A stretch of 64,000 nucleotides of DNA from Gnetum montanum (taxonomy: Eukaryota; Streptophyta; Gnetopsida; Gnetales; Gnetaceae). Made by a program: the position numbers and the translations under genes. The first letter of the stretch is position 1, and each line of letters starts with the position of its first letter. The notes under the pieces are model-generated. The model saw only the letters and a program-made list of their open reading frames with translations. It ran no database searches and was not told the DNA's origin. The stretch covers positions 57,004 through 121,003 of the forward strand of contig MNCI01014365.1 of assembly GCA_015680685.1 (NCBI GenBank), read 5' to 3'. Below, in pieces: positions 12,523 through 25,430 of this stretch.

Positions 12523-12669
12523 TCTTTCTATTGTAACGTGTGCTATCTAAGATTAGTGAATATCATTAACATCTTTGTACAAACCCTAAGGTCAACATCA
12601 TTCTTACACATTATATAATTACATAAGCACACTAACATTTTGTTTGTTTGCAAAATATCTTCTTCTCAC

Positions 12670-14990
12670 ATGCTTGACGATACTAAACTACTAGTCCCTC
12701 AAGAGTGCAAGGTGGTGTATACTCATCCAAACAAGTATGTGCCTGATTTCACCTTCATCCTACACCAGGATGAACAACTGTGATGACATGACATGGAAGG
12801 CAACATTGTAATGCCTCTTGATTGATCTGTGCTCATGATGTTGCTTCAAACTCTTAAGAAGTTAAGCATCCATGATCTTCAAAAGGAGTACGTTGTGCAT
12901 GAGTACGACTACTGGAACTACTATCCCACTGAAACACAATGCCAGAGAGATCGACACTAGGAGAAGCAACATGAGTTCGTGAAGGCAAAATGGTTCACTA
13001 ATCCCTTATTCCTGCTGAACCAAGATGACAATGAGGACCCTCTCTCTGGGGGCTTTCAATATGAAAATTCTCCACCCCTTGTTATTGGTTATGGAGGTGT
13101 GAACCTAAATCTACATTTCACTAGCAACAAACCAAGTTCAAGTAAAGATGACAAACAAGGCAGGGGCTCGAAAAAGCATCAAGATGTAAGAAACCTAACA
13201 AATGTGATTGTGAAAACTAGAGGGAAGTTGGTAGATAACATGGTGGTGGTAGTCCTCCTCCCTCTTCGCCCTCTTCTGCTTCCTCTTCTTCTAGTTTTGA
13301 AAAGCGTCGCAAAAAGAACAATCATGATGGAGGTGAGCAATAGGACAATAATATTGATTGTCATGCCCATAATAATCGAAGGGGTAATAGGGGACATCAT
13401 CAGTGACAATGAAATAATGATGATGACGAGCCTTTGCTAGCAACTCAAAGCATGCTAAATATTGCAAAGGCTATAAAAATTCCAACCAAGCATGTGAGAG
13501 ATAGTTGGATCAAGTGCTTAGACATGAACAATATCCCAAGATTTGAGGGGGGATATAACTCCGATCCACAAACACATCTCCAAGCTTTCCACAATGCTTG
13601 TGGCTTATAGAATATTGAAAATGATTGGCAAAAATTAAAGTTATTTCCCAAGACACTCATCAAGGAAGTAGAAAGCTAGTATTGGTACTTGAAGTCGAAA
13701 TCTATCCACAAATGGAGAACCATGCTAGAACTATTTGATGACAAATACTAGATGTACTCTAGAGTGTATAATTTGACAAGGTAAATCCAAGGCTAGAAAT
13801 AGGGAACACGTGAACCCTTGGATGCCATCATGGGTAGATATTATTCTCTCTTACACTAATGCCATGGCCATGGTTATTCTTCGAGGAAACAACTCCACCA
13901 CATTGTAGATGGGCTCAAAGTAGAAACTAGAAGAACTCTTCAAGTTTATGCCCAAGGAAGATTGTCCAAACTAAGAGCTCATCAAATACAAAGGCTGATA
14001 GAGTAGGTAGCAAAAGAAGAAGATGAGTTACGAAAAAGGGAAAGTGTAGAAGAATATAATAAGGACCCTTCCATCAGGAAAAGGGAGGTTTGATTCTATG
14101 ACGAGGAGGAGGCACCACTCAACGAGGTGGTGAATAGGAAAACCTTGCCCATACAAAAATCTATTTTTGATATTTTGGCAAAGGTTGATAAATTTTGGGA
14201 CTATTTGGATGAAAAATTCTAAACTACTATGAAGATTGCTAAAGAATCCAAAGAGCATAATAGTGATTGCAACCGCAAGAGGCAAAAAGAAGCTGAATGT
14301 GCCTACCCAAGAGGTAAGGGCAAAGCCACTAGAGTAGAAGAAGTTGTGGAGATAGACTATGATGATGGTGTTGGGTGTGACATTTTTTAATATGAACATT
14401 CAAAGGGATGTTGCCTTGTGGTGTCGCACTTACAAGAGTCTAAGTGTATGCATTGAATCCTCGACTAGCACGAAGGCAAGCACTTAGACGATTGCCTTAT
14501 CCTTAAGGTAATCCAAGGCAGTTCCACCAACAATAATAAATTTACTATCCAAGTGGAGCTCCACCACAACTGTATGAGTAATACCAGTAGTGGCAGCAAC
14601 CACAGTTGTGGGGAATACCACCACTAAGATAATAGCATCCTTACAGGCAATGAGATCCATATGGATAATATGTTCAGCAACATGTTTCTCCATGAAGCTT
14701 TGCTAGCCACGCCTCATTCCAACATCACTATTATTCTACAGAGTACCATTAAACTCATTCACCACCTACTCAAGGGGAGCACCCATATCCATACCACCCT
14801 TTACATCCGTTTGCACACATCCCTTTGCCCTCAACCCAGTTACCTCTTGCTCCATTCATGCAGGGTCAAATTCCCCTAGAGCCATAGCAACGAAATGCTA
14901 CCAGGGCTGTAGATTTACAACCAACCTTCTAACTGAGTGGTTTGGATAATCAATTCAAGAAATGACCATTTTTTCAACCCACCAAACCCT
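12670..14990 (+). pseudogene. gag remnant of element A
   Basis: Starts at an ATG whose product (LDDTKLLVPQECKVVYTHPN) matches the B gag start at 44807. It runs on with stops and frameshifts through FTNPLFLLNQDDNED (about 13000-13030) to a Retrotrans_gag-like segment near 13680-13750 (WYLKSKSIHKWRTMLELFDDKY with a WY motif) and a charged stretch of KRE residues near 14020-14095. Gag packages the RNA and forms the particle. No clear zinc knuckle was found. The minus-strand ORFs at 14028-14399 and 14484-14693 are shadows. Confidence 0.7.
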
Positions 14991-15094
14991 CATAACCTAA
15001 TGCAGTTGGTCACCTTATATCTTTAGCACCCTTATCCTTTGCATCAAATGCATTTGAGAGCCCTTCAAACCAAATGCCACCTCAAATCCACACT

Positions 15095-15700
15095 ATGATG
15101 TTTACTCATGTTGTCTCTGGTTGGATCAATGTTAGTGACCTTCCCACAAAAAGATTTGACTTGAGAAGTCCTCTTATTTACTTATGAATCATTGGACATG
15201 AGTCATGCAAGGCTCTTCTTGATTCTAGTTTTGGTGTCAATCTCATCTCCTATGACATGTACAAGGCCTTGAACCTACCACCTCTCAAGAAGAGCAATAT
15301 CCATTTGGAATTAGCAAATCAGTCAATCATTATTTCTTTGGGATTCATGAAGGACATTATGACTATAGTTTATGGATGGTCCTATCCTGCCGATTTTTTG
15401 GTGATCAAGGTAGAAAAATACAAAGGCGACTTTCCCATCATTATGTGACATGCATGGATAAGCACGATTGATGCATGAATGGGCATCAGAGAGCTCTCCT
15501 TGAAAATCTTCAAGAAGAATGAATTTGAATGGCTTAAAAAGAAGCGAGTTCCATGCATCACATACAACAATAACAAGTGCAATTGCACGTAGAAAATATG
15601 GTCCATTAGAAGTACATCCCTTACATCATGTAATCAGTGTGCACATGAAATAGATATCCAAAGGTGCTTGTATGTAGTAGCCACAAAATAGGAGGGCACC
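15095..15700 (+). pseudogene. Aspartic protease (retropepsin) remnant of element A
   Basis: Frame with the flap and catalytic context CKALLDSSFGVNLIS (about 15208-15250), where retropepsins have D-[ST]-G-[AS]: the aspartate and serine are present but the next positions are changed. Later segments (LPPLKKSNIHLELANQ, ADFLVIKVEKYKGDFPIIM) align with the B copy at 39200-39640. Several stops. The element is broken at 15738 by B; its sequence resumes at 45895. Confidence 0.7.
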
Positions 15701-15738
15701 TAGTGATTGATAGTTGACTTTGACAATAGCATACTATG

Positions 15739-16665
15739 TGATAAGTGGTGAGGTATCCCTACGTTCAACCATACGAATCACAAAGTATTCACCTGTGAGT
15801 TGGTCGAATTATGTGGACTTTATAGTTTTCGATGCACTAGTCTTCTTGGAAGTAAATCTTGTCCTAAGGTCATTCATTGTCTTCCCGATTACACTTGTGA
15901 AGTACAAAGGTATGGTTAAGTGAAATCAAGGCATATGATTTTTATCATTTATGTTTTATGTTTTTGGGTGCTTGAAAAGAGAGAGATAGAGTAATTTAAT
16001 GACCAAACTAAATTAACTAACTAATTGGTCTCTAACTAATCCTAACATAAGCATCTATTCCTGCTTTTCGTACATGTCCTGAACCCACATATCCACTGCT
16101 AGGTTACCAAGCGCTACGCTATTGGGTGCACCAAGCAATAACGCTCTTGGGGTTACCAAGCAAATACATGCTATGTTCAAAGCGGTTGTACTTATGTATT
16201 TAATCTATTTAGCTTATCTTGCTTAATTAGATTAATCAACTTAATTATTGGAAAATATTGAATAAATAAATGAAAATATTAAATGCATAAATGAAACATT
16301 CAAACTATCCAGAATCTTGTAAGGTTTATCAAGAAGTTTGTCTTTATTGCTACACACACTGTCGTGCTCAGGTACAACAATGCTTGAATAAAGATCCATA
16401 CATTCAATGAGTCCTACTATGGGCACTTGAGAAAAATATTCTAACTTTCAACTAAACAAACTATAAGATCTTTGATACTACTATGAAATCTAATGCCATA
16501 AATGTAGCTAGTGAGCATGTATTAATAGGCCAAGATAGACCCCTGCATCAATAGGGCTACATCGATGCAATAGACAATGTCAATAGGGCCTAGTTGATGA
16601 GGCCTAATCAACACAGAAAACTACATTGATAAGGCCCAGTTGATGCAACAAATCACATTTCATCA
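15739..16665 (-). repeat. 3' LTR of element B
   Basis: 927 bp, inverted relative to A. Outer edge TGATAAGTGG at 15739 and inner edge TTTCATCA at 16665. Pairs with 44961-45894. The A sequence before it ends CTATG and resumes after the other LTR with CAATG, a 5-bp duplication with one mismatch. Confidence 0.9.
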
Positions 16666-16680
16666 TACCCCCATGACTGA
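16666..16680 (-). other. Polypurine tract of element B
   Basis: On the minus strand, CATGGGGGTA lies directly upstream of the LTR start TGATGAAATG. The A equivalent is GTAGGAGTA before 52190. Purine tracts here prime plus-strand DNA synthesis in LTR elements. Confidence 0.7.
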
Positions 16681-16869
16681 ATGAAAACTCATCCTCGAGT
16701 TCTTTACAAAATTTGGAAGGTATGGGATTATTGATTGGCTTTTAACATAACAAAACAAGATAAAACAAACATAACAAAACTGAGTGCCTAGTGTATGGAT
16801 CAATCATATTACAAAATTGAGCATGGAACAAAAATTTGGACAAGTACATCCTCTAATTACATGAAGACA

Positions 16870-19760
16870 AAAGAGAATATCACATAGTCCCAGGCAGTGG
16901 AGGCTCCTAAGGCTCTAATAGACCTTCTCCAGTTCTAGCCATGGTCGGTGGTTGAGGTGGTTGTGGTTGTCCTGCTGTTGCTACTACTTCTAATGAAATG
17001 CTAAAAGCATCTAGTAATGCTTTCATCTTCTCTTCTTTACTCCTGGGATCATTCATAGTCCACACAACTTCACTAAGGTGGGCTAGAATTGGAATATCCC
17101 AAGGACAAGCAATACTAGAAGTAGCTCCTTTATGTTGATAAACTAGGCTACAAATTGTTTGTGCTCAATGTCGAATGCTTAGATTGTGTCTTGCTATGCC
17201 TAGTAATCGCTCATCCTTTTGGCCAGGTTCTCGATGACTAATCTCTGGTTAATGAATTTTGCCTTGAGAACCTCGAGTTTAGCATTTGCCATTGCAAGGT
17301 TATGCTTGGTGTCTTTATGATTCTTGAACTCGACCTCATACAATAAGTACGAGCTAGCCACTTACTTTTTAAGCTCAGATCATGGTTGTCTAGCAATCAA
17401 CATTGCCAAGTTTATATAGCTAAGATTGGATAGCTTCATGTACTCCATCATCTCTTTAATTTGCAACTTCTTCATGCAAATTTTTGCCTTTCTATAGGCA
17501 TCAATCCCATCAACAATGGGTTACCATATTTCTCTACCCTATTGGAGTTGCTGGAGGGCCTCATTAACCTTTTCCTTCACCAGTTGGATATGCTTTTCAT
17601 TCACCTCCTTTTGTAGGCCAACCTAGTCTCTATAATGATTTTTTTAACTTTTTCAAATTTTAGAGCCTCATTTTTCTAGGCAACAATCTCAATGGCTGAC
17701 TTTTGGTGTAAGACATGAACCTCTTCCATTAATAGATTATGATTCTCTACTAATAATCTTCTTAATTTGACGTTTGCTCTAACAAGCTGCTCCTACTGTT
17801 GATGGATGAATTCTTCTAGCTATTATTTTTACACATCAACATTCCGTAGGTGATGGTTTTCTGTGGTCAAAATTTCATTCTCCTGGCTCATTTGCATCAA
17901 GTTCTTTCATACTGAATGAGTTGTAGCTTCTGCTATGGACTGATTGAAGATCACCATTATCATTTCTCCATCAACCCACTTTAGTTATTCTTGAAGCTAC
18001 TAAAAAGCTTCATCTCGTGTCAATGCAAGGTTGATAAGAGCAGGGTTGGCAATTTGGGTACTTAGTTCGGCAACTTCAACAGCCAAGCATTGATTATGTG
18101 CTTGAGCTATTTTAAGTTGCCCTTCTAAGATGAGGCACTTTCCCTTTACCTTTAGCAGCTTTGACTGGGTTACAATGATGGTATTCAAAAAATCGAAGAT
18201 ATCCAGAATTGATTGCCCTATTCTCACCAGTCGATCCAATAAATCTTCATGCTGGGCTGCACTCAATTTCCTGTTGATTTTTCCTGTGGATGTCTGCACA
18301 TATCTAAGTGTAGAAACATCTATTATTGGTGTTGCAGGTGCATTTAATGCCTCAACAACTTGATCAGTAATGATCTTCGTAGCTATCTCTTGCCTTTGGT
18401 GTTGCATCACCAATACGGTTACCTCCTCATCCTCCTCCAAGCACATCGAAAAGGAAGAGACATTGCCAAAGATTTTTGGGAATAGATGATGTTAAAAGAG
18501 AGACACTGTCACCTCTTAGGCACTTGGATTTGACCTTGCAGGCAACTGCGTTTGTTGGGTAGATAGCATTGATCCACCTCCCTTCATATGGCTGATTGTA
18601 TGAGCCACTTCTCTAAGGTGACTCATGGCTGGTCTATACACAGATGGGTCTCCACCACTAGTTCTTGCCAATTACTCTTACTATTGCAAGAGTTGCTTTC
18701 ATATTTTCTGCTTGTGCTCACCTATAGTGCAAACCTTCGACAGTTACTCATGAGTAGGTGGTGGAGCTGGTCGTTGTTGCTCCTCTTCTATGGTCGTGGT
18801 AGGCATCTTATCTTTTATCACCTTGGCCCACAAAGCATTAGGAGCACGCCCAAGTATATCATTTGCATAGTAGACTATCCCTACCCTTTTGTATAATTTT
18901 CTAATCAAGCAGGGGAAGGGTAGGGTTTTCCTTCCATGTTCATTTTTGTTGAAGCACTTCTTTATCTCTAGATAGATTAGCTATGGAATGTTGCTAGAAA
19001 CTTTTCACTTAGAGTGGTGCATGGTTAGGTAGAGAAAATTGTCACCTTATTGGGCCTCATAATTGGATTGAGATGGTAGGATGCTATCTTAAAATAGACT
19101 CATTCTACCAATGTGAGCACACCAAACTCCTTGTGGTCAACCCCATAACACCGCTGAGTCCATTCTCTTTGCTTCAAGATTAGCTTGTGTGGACAACTCT
19201 GCCAACTATGTTCTTGCATCAAGTAATCCAAGGGCTTGCACAATGGCTTCTACTAAGTCAGACACTTGGATATCCTTGATTTTCATAGTAGCTCTTACTC
19301 TCCTATTATTCCAGAAGAGATATGTTTCTCCCATGTACCACTCCCCACTCAAAGTGATGATTGACCACATGGGAGAGGCTTGTAGTTAAGCTTTGACATC
19401 TTCTAGAGCCTGTTTTTAAGGAATGACCTAAAGTTCAACTCTTGAAGAACTACGCGTTGGATTTTAGGGTTCCTGATTATGTCAAGGCAAGCCTGAGTGA
19501 GTGTGAGTTCTAGTCTGGGTATAGGGCATGGCACCTAACCTCATTATAAGTGTTTAGATGTAGCTTCTTCTTTGGAAATTTATCAAATAGATTCCACCTT
19601 GACCTCATCTCTGAGAGGTCCTATTACATGGGTTGCCTCAACTTTTTCTTGGCCATGTTCTTGTTGGCCTCTTCCTCCTCTGGGTTATTTCTCCTGTGGT
19701 TGCAATGGTCCTTCCTCCTATGGTCTCTTCAATCTAAGTGCCATCTATAATCACACATAA
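16870..19760 (-). pseudogene. Post-integrase ORF of element B with coiled-coil segment
   Basis: Begins near 19760 in an R/K/E-rich segment (RRKDHCNHRRN), passes a conserved block near 19360-19240 (EWYMGETYLFWNN, ALGLLDART) shared with A, and ends near 16890. The middle (18446-18000, a 148-codon open stretch, and on to about 17250) is rich in heptad-like leucines (LVRIGQSILDIFDFLNTII; LEEFIHQQ, LLVENHNLLMEEV), suggesting coiled coil. Athila elements often carry an env-like or unknown ORF here. I infer the same position and do not assign a function. Stops throughout. Confidence 0.6.
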
Positions 19761-20366
19761 CAACAAATTAGCAAATATTATGTAACTTAAAATGATTGAA
19801 ATACCTTGTCTCATAGGAAGGTTACACATGGCTAAGGTGTTATTATGGCTGGATGGATTAAGTATTTAGTTATTAATTTAATCTTCGGTTTACTAAAGTT
19901 GTTGAAAGGGTTAAATTCTTGAAAATTAATGATTTAATAGAATTTTATGTCTTAACCCTTTTGGGGGAGTTAGGAAAAGTTTCAAAAAATTATCATCAAA
20001 ACCTTGAGGTTTACTATCCCCATGACTAAGAGCTTACCTTCAGTAACTGTAGGATTAAAGAATGGGATGATTGGGATAAATGGTGCTAGAGTTATAGGCT
20101 CGAGAAGGTTCTAAGCTTTGAAAACAACAAAAAATCCTTGGGCATTATGGACCAAATTTGAAAAATCCAACATGTTTAGTGGTATTTATACTATTTTTGA
20201 GTTGTGTCGATGGGGCCTTGTCGACATAGTTGTTGACCACCATTGACCAAGTCAAAACTTGAAAATTACAAGGAGATTTTAAAAGAAATTAGAGTCAAAT
20301 GGAAGCCCAAATAGCCATGAACATATGGAAATGTCAGAAGAGGGTGTTGAAGTACCAAAAATTGAG
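19761..20366. other. Non-coding 3' region of element B up to the insertion site of C
   Basis: Minus-strand sequence aligning with A about 50197-50880 (shared words such as CAACACCCTCTTCT and GGCTTCCATTTGACTCT). It includes a GTCGA-rich repeat patch (20190-20235) like that in the LTRs. No gene. Confidence 0.65.
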
Positions 20367-21260
20367 TGAAATACCACCAATTATAGGCTTCAAAATTGCA
20401 ATTGCAAATTTGTCTAAGTGTTAAAACTTGGCAAATTTTCCTACGTGTTGGTGTTATGCTCCCAAGCGTAGCTAGCATAGCATGTATCATAGATCCTATT
20501 TTGCAAAAGTCTCTAAGTGTTGACAGTAGTTGCACAAAAATTTTTCTAAGTGTTTTGTTACACTCTCATTTTGCTTACTACGCTCTAAAGCGTAGCTAGC
20601 GTAGCACACACTTCCATGGCCAGTTTGCTTAAGTTCCAAGCTAGAAACCATTTGGATGGCTTGGCACAGAAGAAAAAGTTCAACAAATTCTCTAACTCCT
20701 AGGGTTGCTACTACTACTACGCTCTAGAGCATAGCCAACATAGCATGCCTTTCAATGGTTGGTTTACCCAAGTGTTAAGCTAGAAGTTGTCAAGCTAGCT
20801 CAGAGTGGAGGAACAGTTTGGCAAATTTTCTAACTTAAGGTTACCCCTCTTACTATGCTCCAAAGTGTAGCCAACGTAGTGTGGAAGAAGACCAAATTTG
20901 GGCCAAATTTTTCTAAGTATCCTTACTATGCTCTATTACCCTCTAGAGTGTAGTAAGAGTAGCTAGTGCTGGATACAAATTTTGCAAAATTTGTCCAGGT
21001 GTTGGGCTACGCTCTAGAGCATAGCAAGCATAGCACTGTAGAGAATCCTCTGATAGCCTCCAACAGCCTCCAGAGCTCAACATTAGCCTTCACCTCAGCT
21101 CCAACATTCCTCTAGCAAGCAAGACCAATAATTTTCATCTCTTTTGGCCTCCTCCCCCCCATTTTCCCCTTAAGTTGTACCTAAGCTTAATCCCATTCGA
21201 AAGAGGGGAAGACGTAGTCCCAGAGCGTAGCCTCCAAGTTGCACAATTTTTTGCACTATT
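20367..21260 (+). repeat. 5' LTR of element C (minimum extent) with palindrome array
   Basis: Starts TGAAATACCACC and matches 37403-38187 (TGAAACACTACC...) for about 880 bases. The right end is uncertain because the 3' copy is cut off; a TATA box CTATAAATACC at 21462-21475 suggests that the LTR runs past 21500. It contains many imperfect copies of the palindrome GCTACGCTCTAGAGCGTAGC (for example 20577-20597, 20717-20734, 21006-21025). I could not place the primer-binding site. Confidence 0.75.
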
Positions 21261-22860
21261 TAATGGTACATTGTAGTCATTTAAACTCTGGCATATGCAG
21301 TCGTAGCAGCGTAGTCATAGCTCAATAATCTTTGGGGGTCCACTGCAGTGCACTAGAGCATATCACTTGCTACTTTCATGGGAGTGTAGCTAGGTCTAAC
21401 ATAGCCCCATCTACCCTCATGCCACATGGTGCCCAAGCTACATTTCACACTAACCCTAACCCTATAAATACCCCTATGCCTCACATTTTAAGGATGGGCA
21501 CTTTGGCATTTTGGTAGGCAAATTTTACATTTGGCTGGCATCTTCATCCAGTAGTGGACAAAGTTGGTGATCTTCTAACATGACTAGCACTCCAGCTCTC
21601 CTTGCACTTGAGCATGTTTGGCATCTTGGTGTACCCTAGGACACCCGCGGTCATTGGTGCATGTTGTCTAGCACACAATTCATCACTTTGACCTGTGAAA
21701 CACTATGGTACCCAACCTGGTAGGCTCAAACTCCATGGTAGTTATCAGTTTTACAATCAGACACCCTAGAGACTATGACTACACTGCTATGTTGCTATTA
21801 CACCTACTTGTACACCATGTACCATTCTCACCTTTTTTCATAATTGTTATGCTCTTCCCATTTGGGGTGATGCACTTCTGTTCTCAAGTTCTGTTACATT
21901 TTCAAGCCCTTTTTCTTCGAGATTTAGCATAGCACTCATGTTTTCTTATTGTTTTGAATGCATTTGCACATTTACACTACCATTCTTGGGCTAGGACACC
22001 CTACTATGTGCTGGCCTAGTTGACCTTGGTGCCCATAGTTAACACCATGTAACCCCTTTAGCACTTGCTTGACGTAGCACCTTATAAGTCCTTGTTCTAT
22101 CGACAAGACCATTCAAGGCATCATGTCTCCTTTTCTAGCAAGGCCCTCACATGGGTTCGGGGTTAGGCCATACACCCACTAACCTCTTGGTGTTCCAGCC
22201 ACCGATGTTTTCAATTGTCATAGTTTTTTGGTGCTATATGGAGGGTCATGTCATTCCTTCTACATTCAATGGTAGTCCCATGTGCTTTCTACACCTCTAC
22301 TACTAGTTTCGGGCTAGCATAGCCATAACACCCCTGTGAACCTATCATGGTAGTAGCTGGATCTTAGGCCAGTGTAGGAGTTGTCTAGGAGTTAGCTGAT
22401 GTAGATCACTCCTAGTTGTTGGTTCCCTTGAAACTCCATAGGATGAAAGCCCAAGCATATTCGTTGTGTTCAATTAAAACTTTGGATGCTTTGGAGAGTG
22501 TAGTAGGTTCTTAGTGAGAGTGTAGTAACTTCTAGCATAGCGAGCATAGCACCAAAGTTAGTTTTTTAGCAACATTCCTAGAGTTAGTCATTATTTGGCT
22601 GATTCTACGCTTAGCCAGTTTTTGCGATTTTTCAGCACTTCTTTACTTGGATTTTTTTTGGCGTTTTCTGCACTTAGCTATTTTCTTCTTAGTATTGCAA
22701 TTTTTGCATTTTCACATAGCATCACAACATGATTCCTATGCAACCATCAACCTTCGCTCTAAGCACAATTGTTGCCTACCCCGTCCAGTAGGTGGCACAA
22801 GTTGACCACCCACCCAGTCCGATGTTGGTACCACGACAATCACTTAAGGTGCAACATTAA
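21261..22860 (+). other. Rest of LTR and leader of element C
   Basis: Includes the TATA box at 21462-21475 and more TAGC-rich motifs near 22500-22560. Only short ORFs without recognisable domains. In Ogre elements an additional ORF may lie here, but I cannot support one. Confidence 0.45.
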
Positions 22861-22869
22861 CCACCCAAG

Positions 22870-24790
22870 TACATGGTACTTGATGATGAAAAATATAACT
22901 TTTTATGCACAAAACTTCAAGTGGGTCTATCCTTAGATTGCCAAGAAATGAACATGAAATGCAGTTATGAGATCATGAGGGAATACCTTTCCACATTAAA
23001 TGACTTTATTCTGCTTACCAATAACCTTCTAGTGGCTCCTTGACCAACTCATGCGAATGAGTGGGCCAAACGAGCCCTTATAGGATGGGCAAGACAAATT
23101 TGAGGCTCATTCAAAGAACAAGAACCCCTTCTACACCTCCTTTCAGTAGCCCACCTATGATTTTGTTCCACCACGGTATCAGTCATCTACCTTCGTTGAG
23201 GTAGTGGCATCACCTTCACCTCCCAGTTCCATGCCCATGGTGGCAAGCCACCAAGTGCTACACGTACACCAAGGCACAGGACCATCTACCACCATGCCTT
23301 TTGTGATCTTAGCACAATTTGTGCAATCCTCCATGCTAGCCTCCATGATGCAAATGCAACCTTATGTGCACATGGTGTAGGTGTCTCAGCCATATGCGAG
23401 CTAGCTGCCATACATTCCACCCATCTCATTAGCATCACCTATATCGATCCATACTATAACCACATGGTGGACACCACCCTCTATGCCCATGGCACAGTAG
23501 TAGCATACGTAGCAGTATCCACACCAATCATCCTAGGTGGTCACGTAGCCCATAGTAGGGTTGTGGGCCACTTAAATGATGCAGTACATAGCATAATCAG
23601 CATAGCCCACTACATCCACCCCAAGGTTGGACTAAGCATTCTAGCTTATTCAAACATTTACTAAAGAAGTCAAGTGGCTCAAAACTGCTAACTCTAAAAT
23701 GGTCCACATGATGGCTTTTACCAGGATGACCTTATCAATCCTATAGTTCCATCACTAACCTTGCCCCTTGGAGTCCAACTTTCACACTTCAAATATAATG
23801 GTGAGGGGGGCCCCAATGCCCACATGGTAACCTTTTACTCTAAATGCCTTCTCCTACAAGCATGACCACACACAATTATCTGTGTCTTTGCTATGTCCCT
23901 AATTGGCAAGGAATTAGATCAATATCACATGCTTCCCAAGGCCTCCATATCTTCTCTGGAGGATTTGCTCAGTCAATTTGTGACTCGCTTGAAGTACAAC
24001 TTGAAGCCCAAACCAACCCTAGACTAACTAATGGATATTAAGCAGGGTCCCTTGGAGCTTGTGCAAAAGTTCATATAACGTTGAAATGCTACACTCAAAG
24101 AAATACATGAGCCCATAGCAGAGACCCACCTATTGGCCATCTACAAGGATGCAATAAATGACTTCATCAAGTTGAAGTTGTATTACTTAGCCTTGCACTC
24201 CCTGAGCCAATCCTTTGCTCAAATAAAGAGTATCCAGGATGTGGCAAAGGCTAGTAAGAACCCTGCCTATGTGGCTTACAAAAATTCACATGCAAAGAAG
24301 GAAAAGGAAAAAGGGAAGGCAACCTTAATTGTTGCAGTGGTGGCCAATGGGGCTAAGCTAAATAATGCTAAATTGACAACTAAATCAGCTAAGGCCTTGA
24401 CCAAAAACAATAAAGCATTTGACTTTGCACTGTAGCAAGTAACCAATCCACACCATCAATGGCCACAAAGCAAACTGCCTCTAGGCCAAACTTTAAGCAT
24501 AAGGATCGCTCAAAGTATACATTGCTGGCCATCAAGCCATCTAAGCTCTTGGACTAATTGCTTATTGCTGGGTGCATCCAGCATAAGCAAATGTCTGAAG
24601 ACACTTGCAAACACCATGAACGCTACTATGAGATCCTCAAAGACCCATCAATAGCCACGTTGAATGAGCCCCTAGTTCCTAAAAACTTCAAGTTGGATCA
24701 GTTTTGCAACTACCACCAACTACTTGGGCATGATACAAATTATTGCTTGGCCTTATGGGATGACATATAGCATATGATTGATCAGGGCTA
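22870..24790 (+). pseudogene. gag remnant of element C
   Basis: Broken frames. A gag-like segment starts near 23770 (HFKYNGEGGPNAHMVTFY, like the F.G..DP..H...F start of Retrotrans_gag) and continues through an open 100-codon stretch (24133-24435) ending in a lysine-rich tail. A zinc-knuckle-like motif follows at about 24705-24750 (FCNYHQLLGHDTNYC: C, H, H, C spacing), which is typical for Tat/Ogre gag proteins. Confidence 0.7.
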
Positions 24791-25430
24791 ACTAGTCTTT
24801 GATAATAGCAATCCCATGCACCTAGAAAACTAGTCGATGAATGTCTATAAAGACCCTCCTAATGCTAATGATGTAGGCTATGTCATCAATGCCATCAATG
24901 TTGACGATGATGCAGAATTGGCATAAGAGTCATTTGTGGTTCATGTGCCCTCGGGTAACGTTGGGGCCTTGGCATCAACCAGTCTGAGGTCCTCCTTTGT
25001 CATTAGAGTACCACCTTAGGGCAACGTGACACCCTTTGTGGTGAGGGCCCAGTAGCATGTTGTAGCAATAGCAACCTAGACACCCTTCATCATCAAGATG
25101 CCATGACGTGCAAACTCCTCACCTGCTTGGGGTTCGATGGTGAGAACTATGTCAAGTACTATCTAGTCAAAGTCTCATCTCGCACCCAACAACAAGTAGT
25201 CTAGGTTATAATTCGGGAGGCCTAATGAACGCCTCGCTAACAAGATGATTAATGAATGTATGGAGTTAGGTCCACCAAAGCTTGTCCCCTTGTCTACCAT
25301 TTCCATGGCCTTATTGTCTTAGGATGCCATTAGATATGCAAGCAACCAACAATCAAGCACTGTGGCTTGAAAGCTAGTTGCACAAGCAAAGTCTAAATCC
25401 CCTCCATGAGAGATCCATCTCTTAGGTCGC

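Noticed and set aside
14028-14693. Minus-strand ORFs (123 and 69 codons) in element A
   Set aside because: They lie opposite the decayed gag region, which aligns on the plus strand with the B gag; no domain seen in them.
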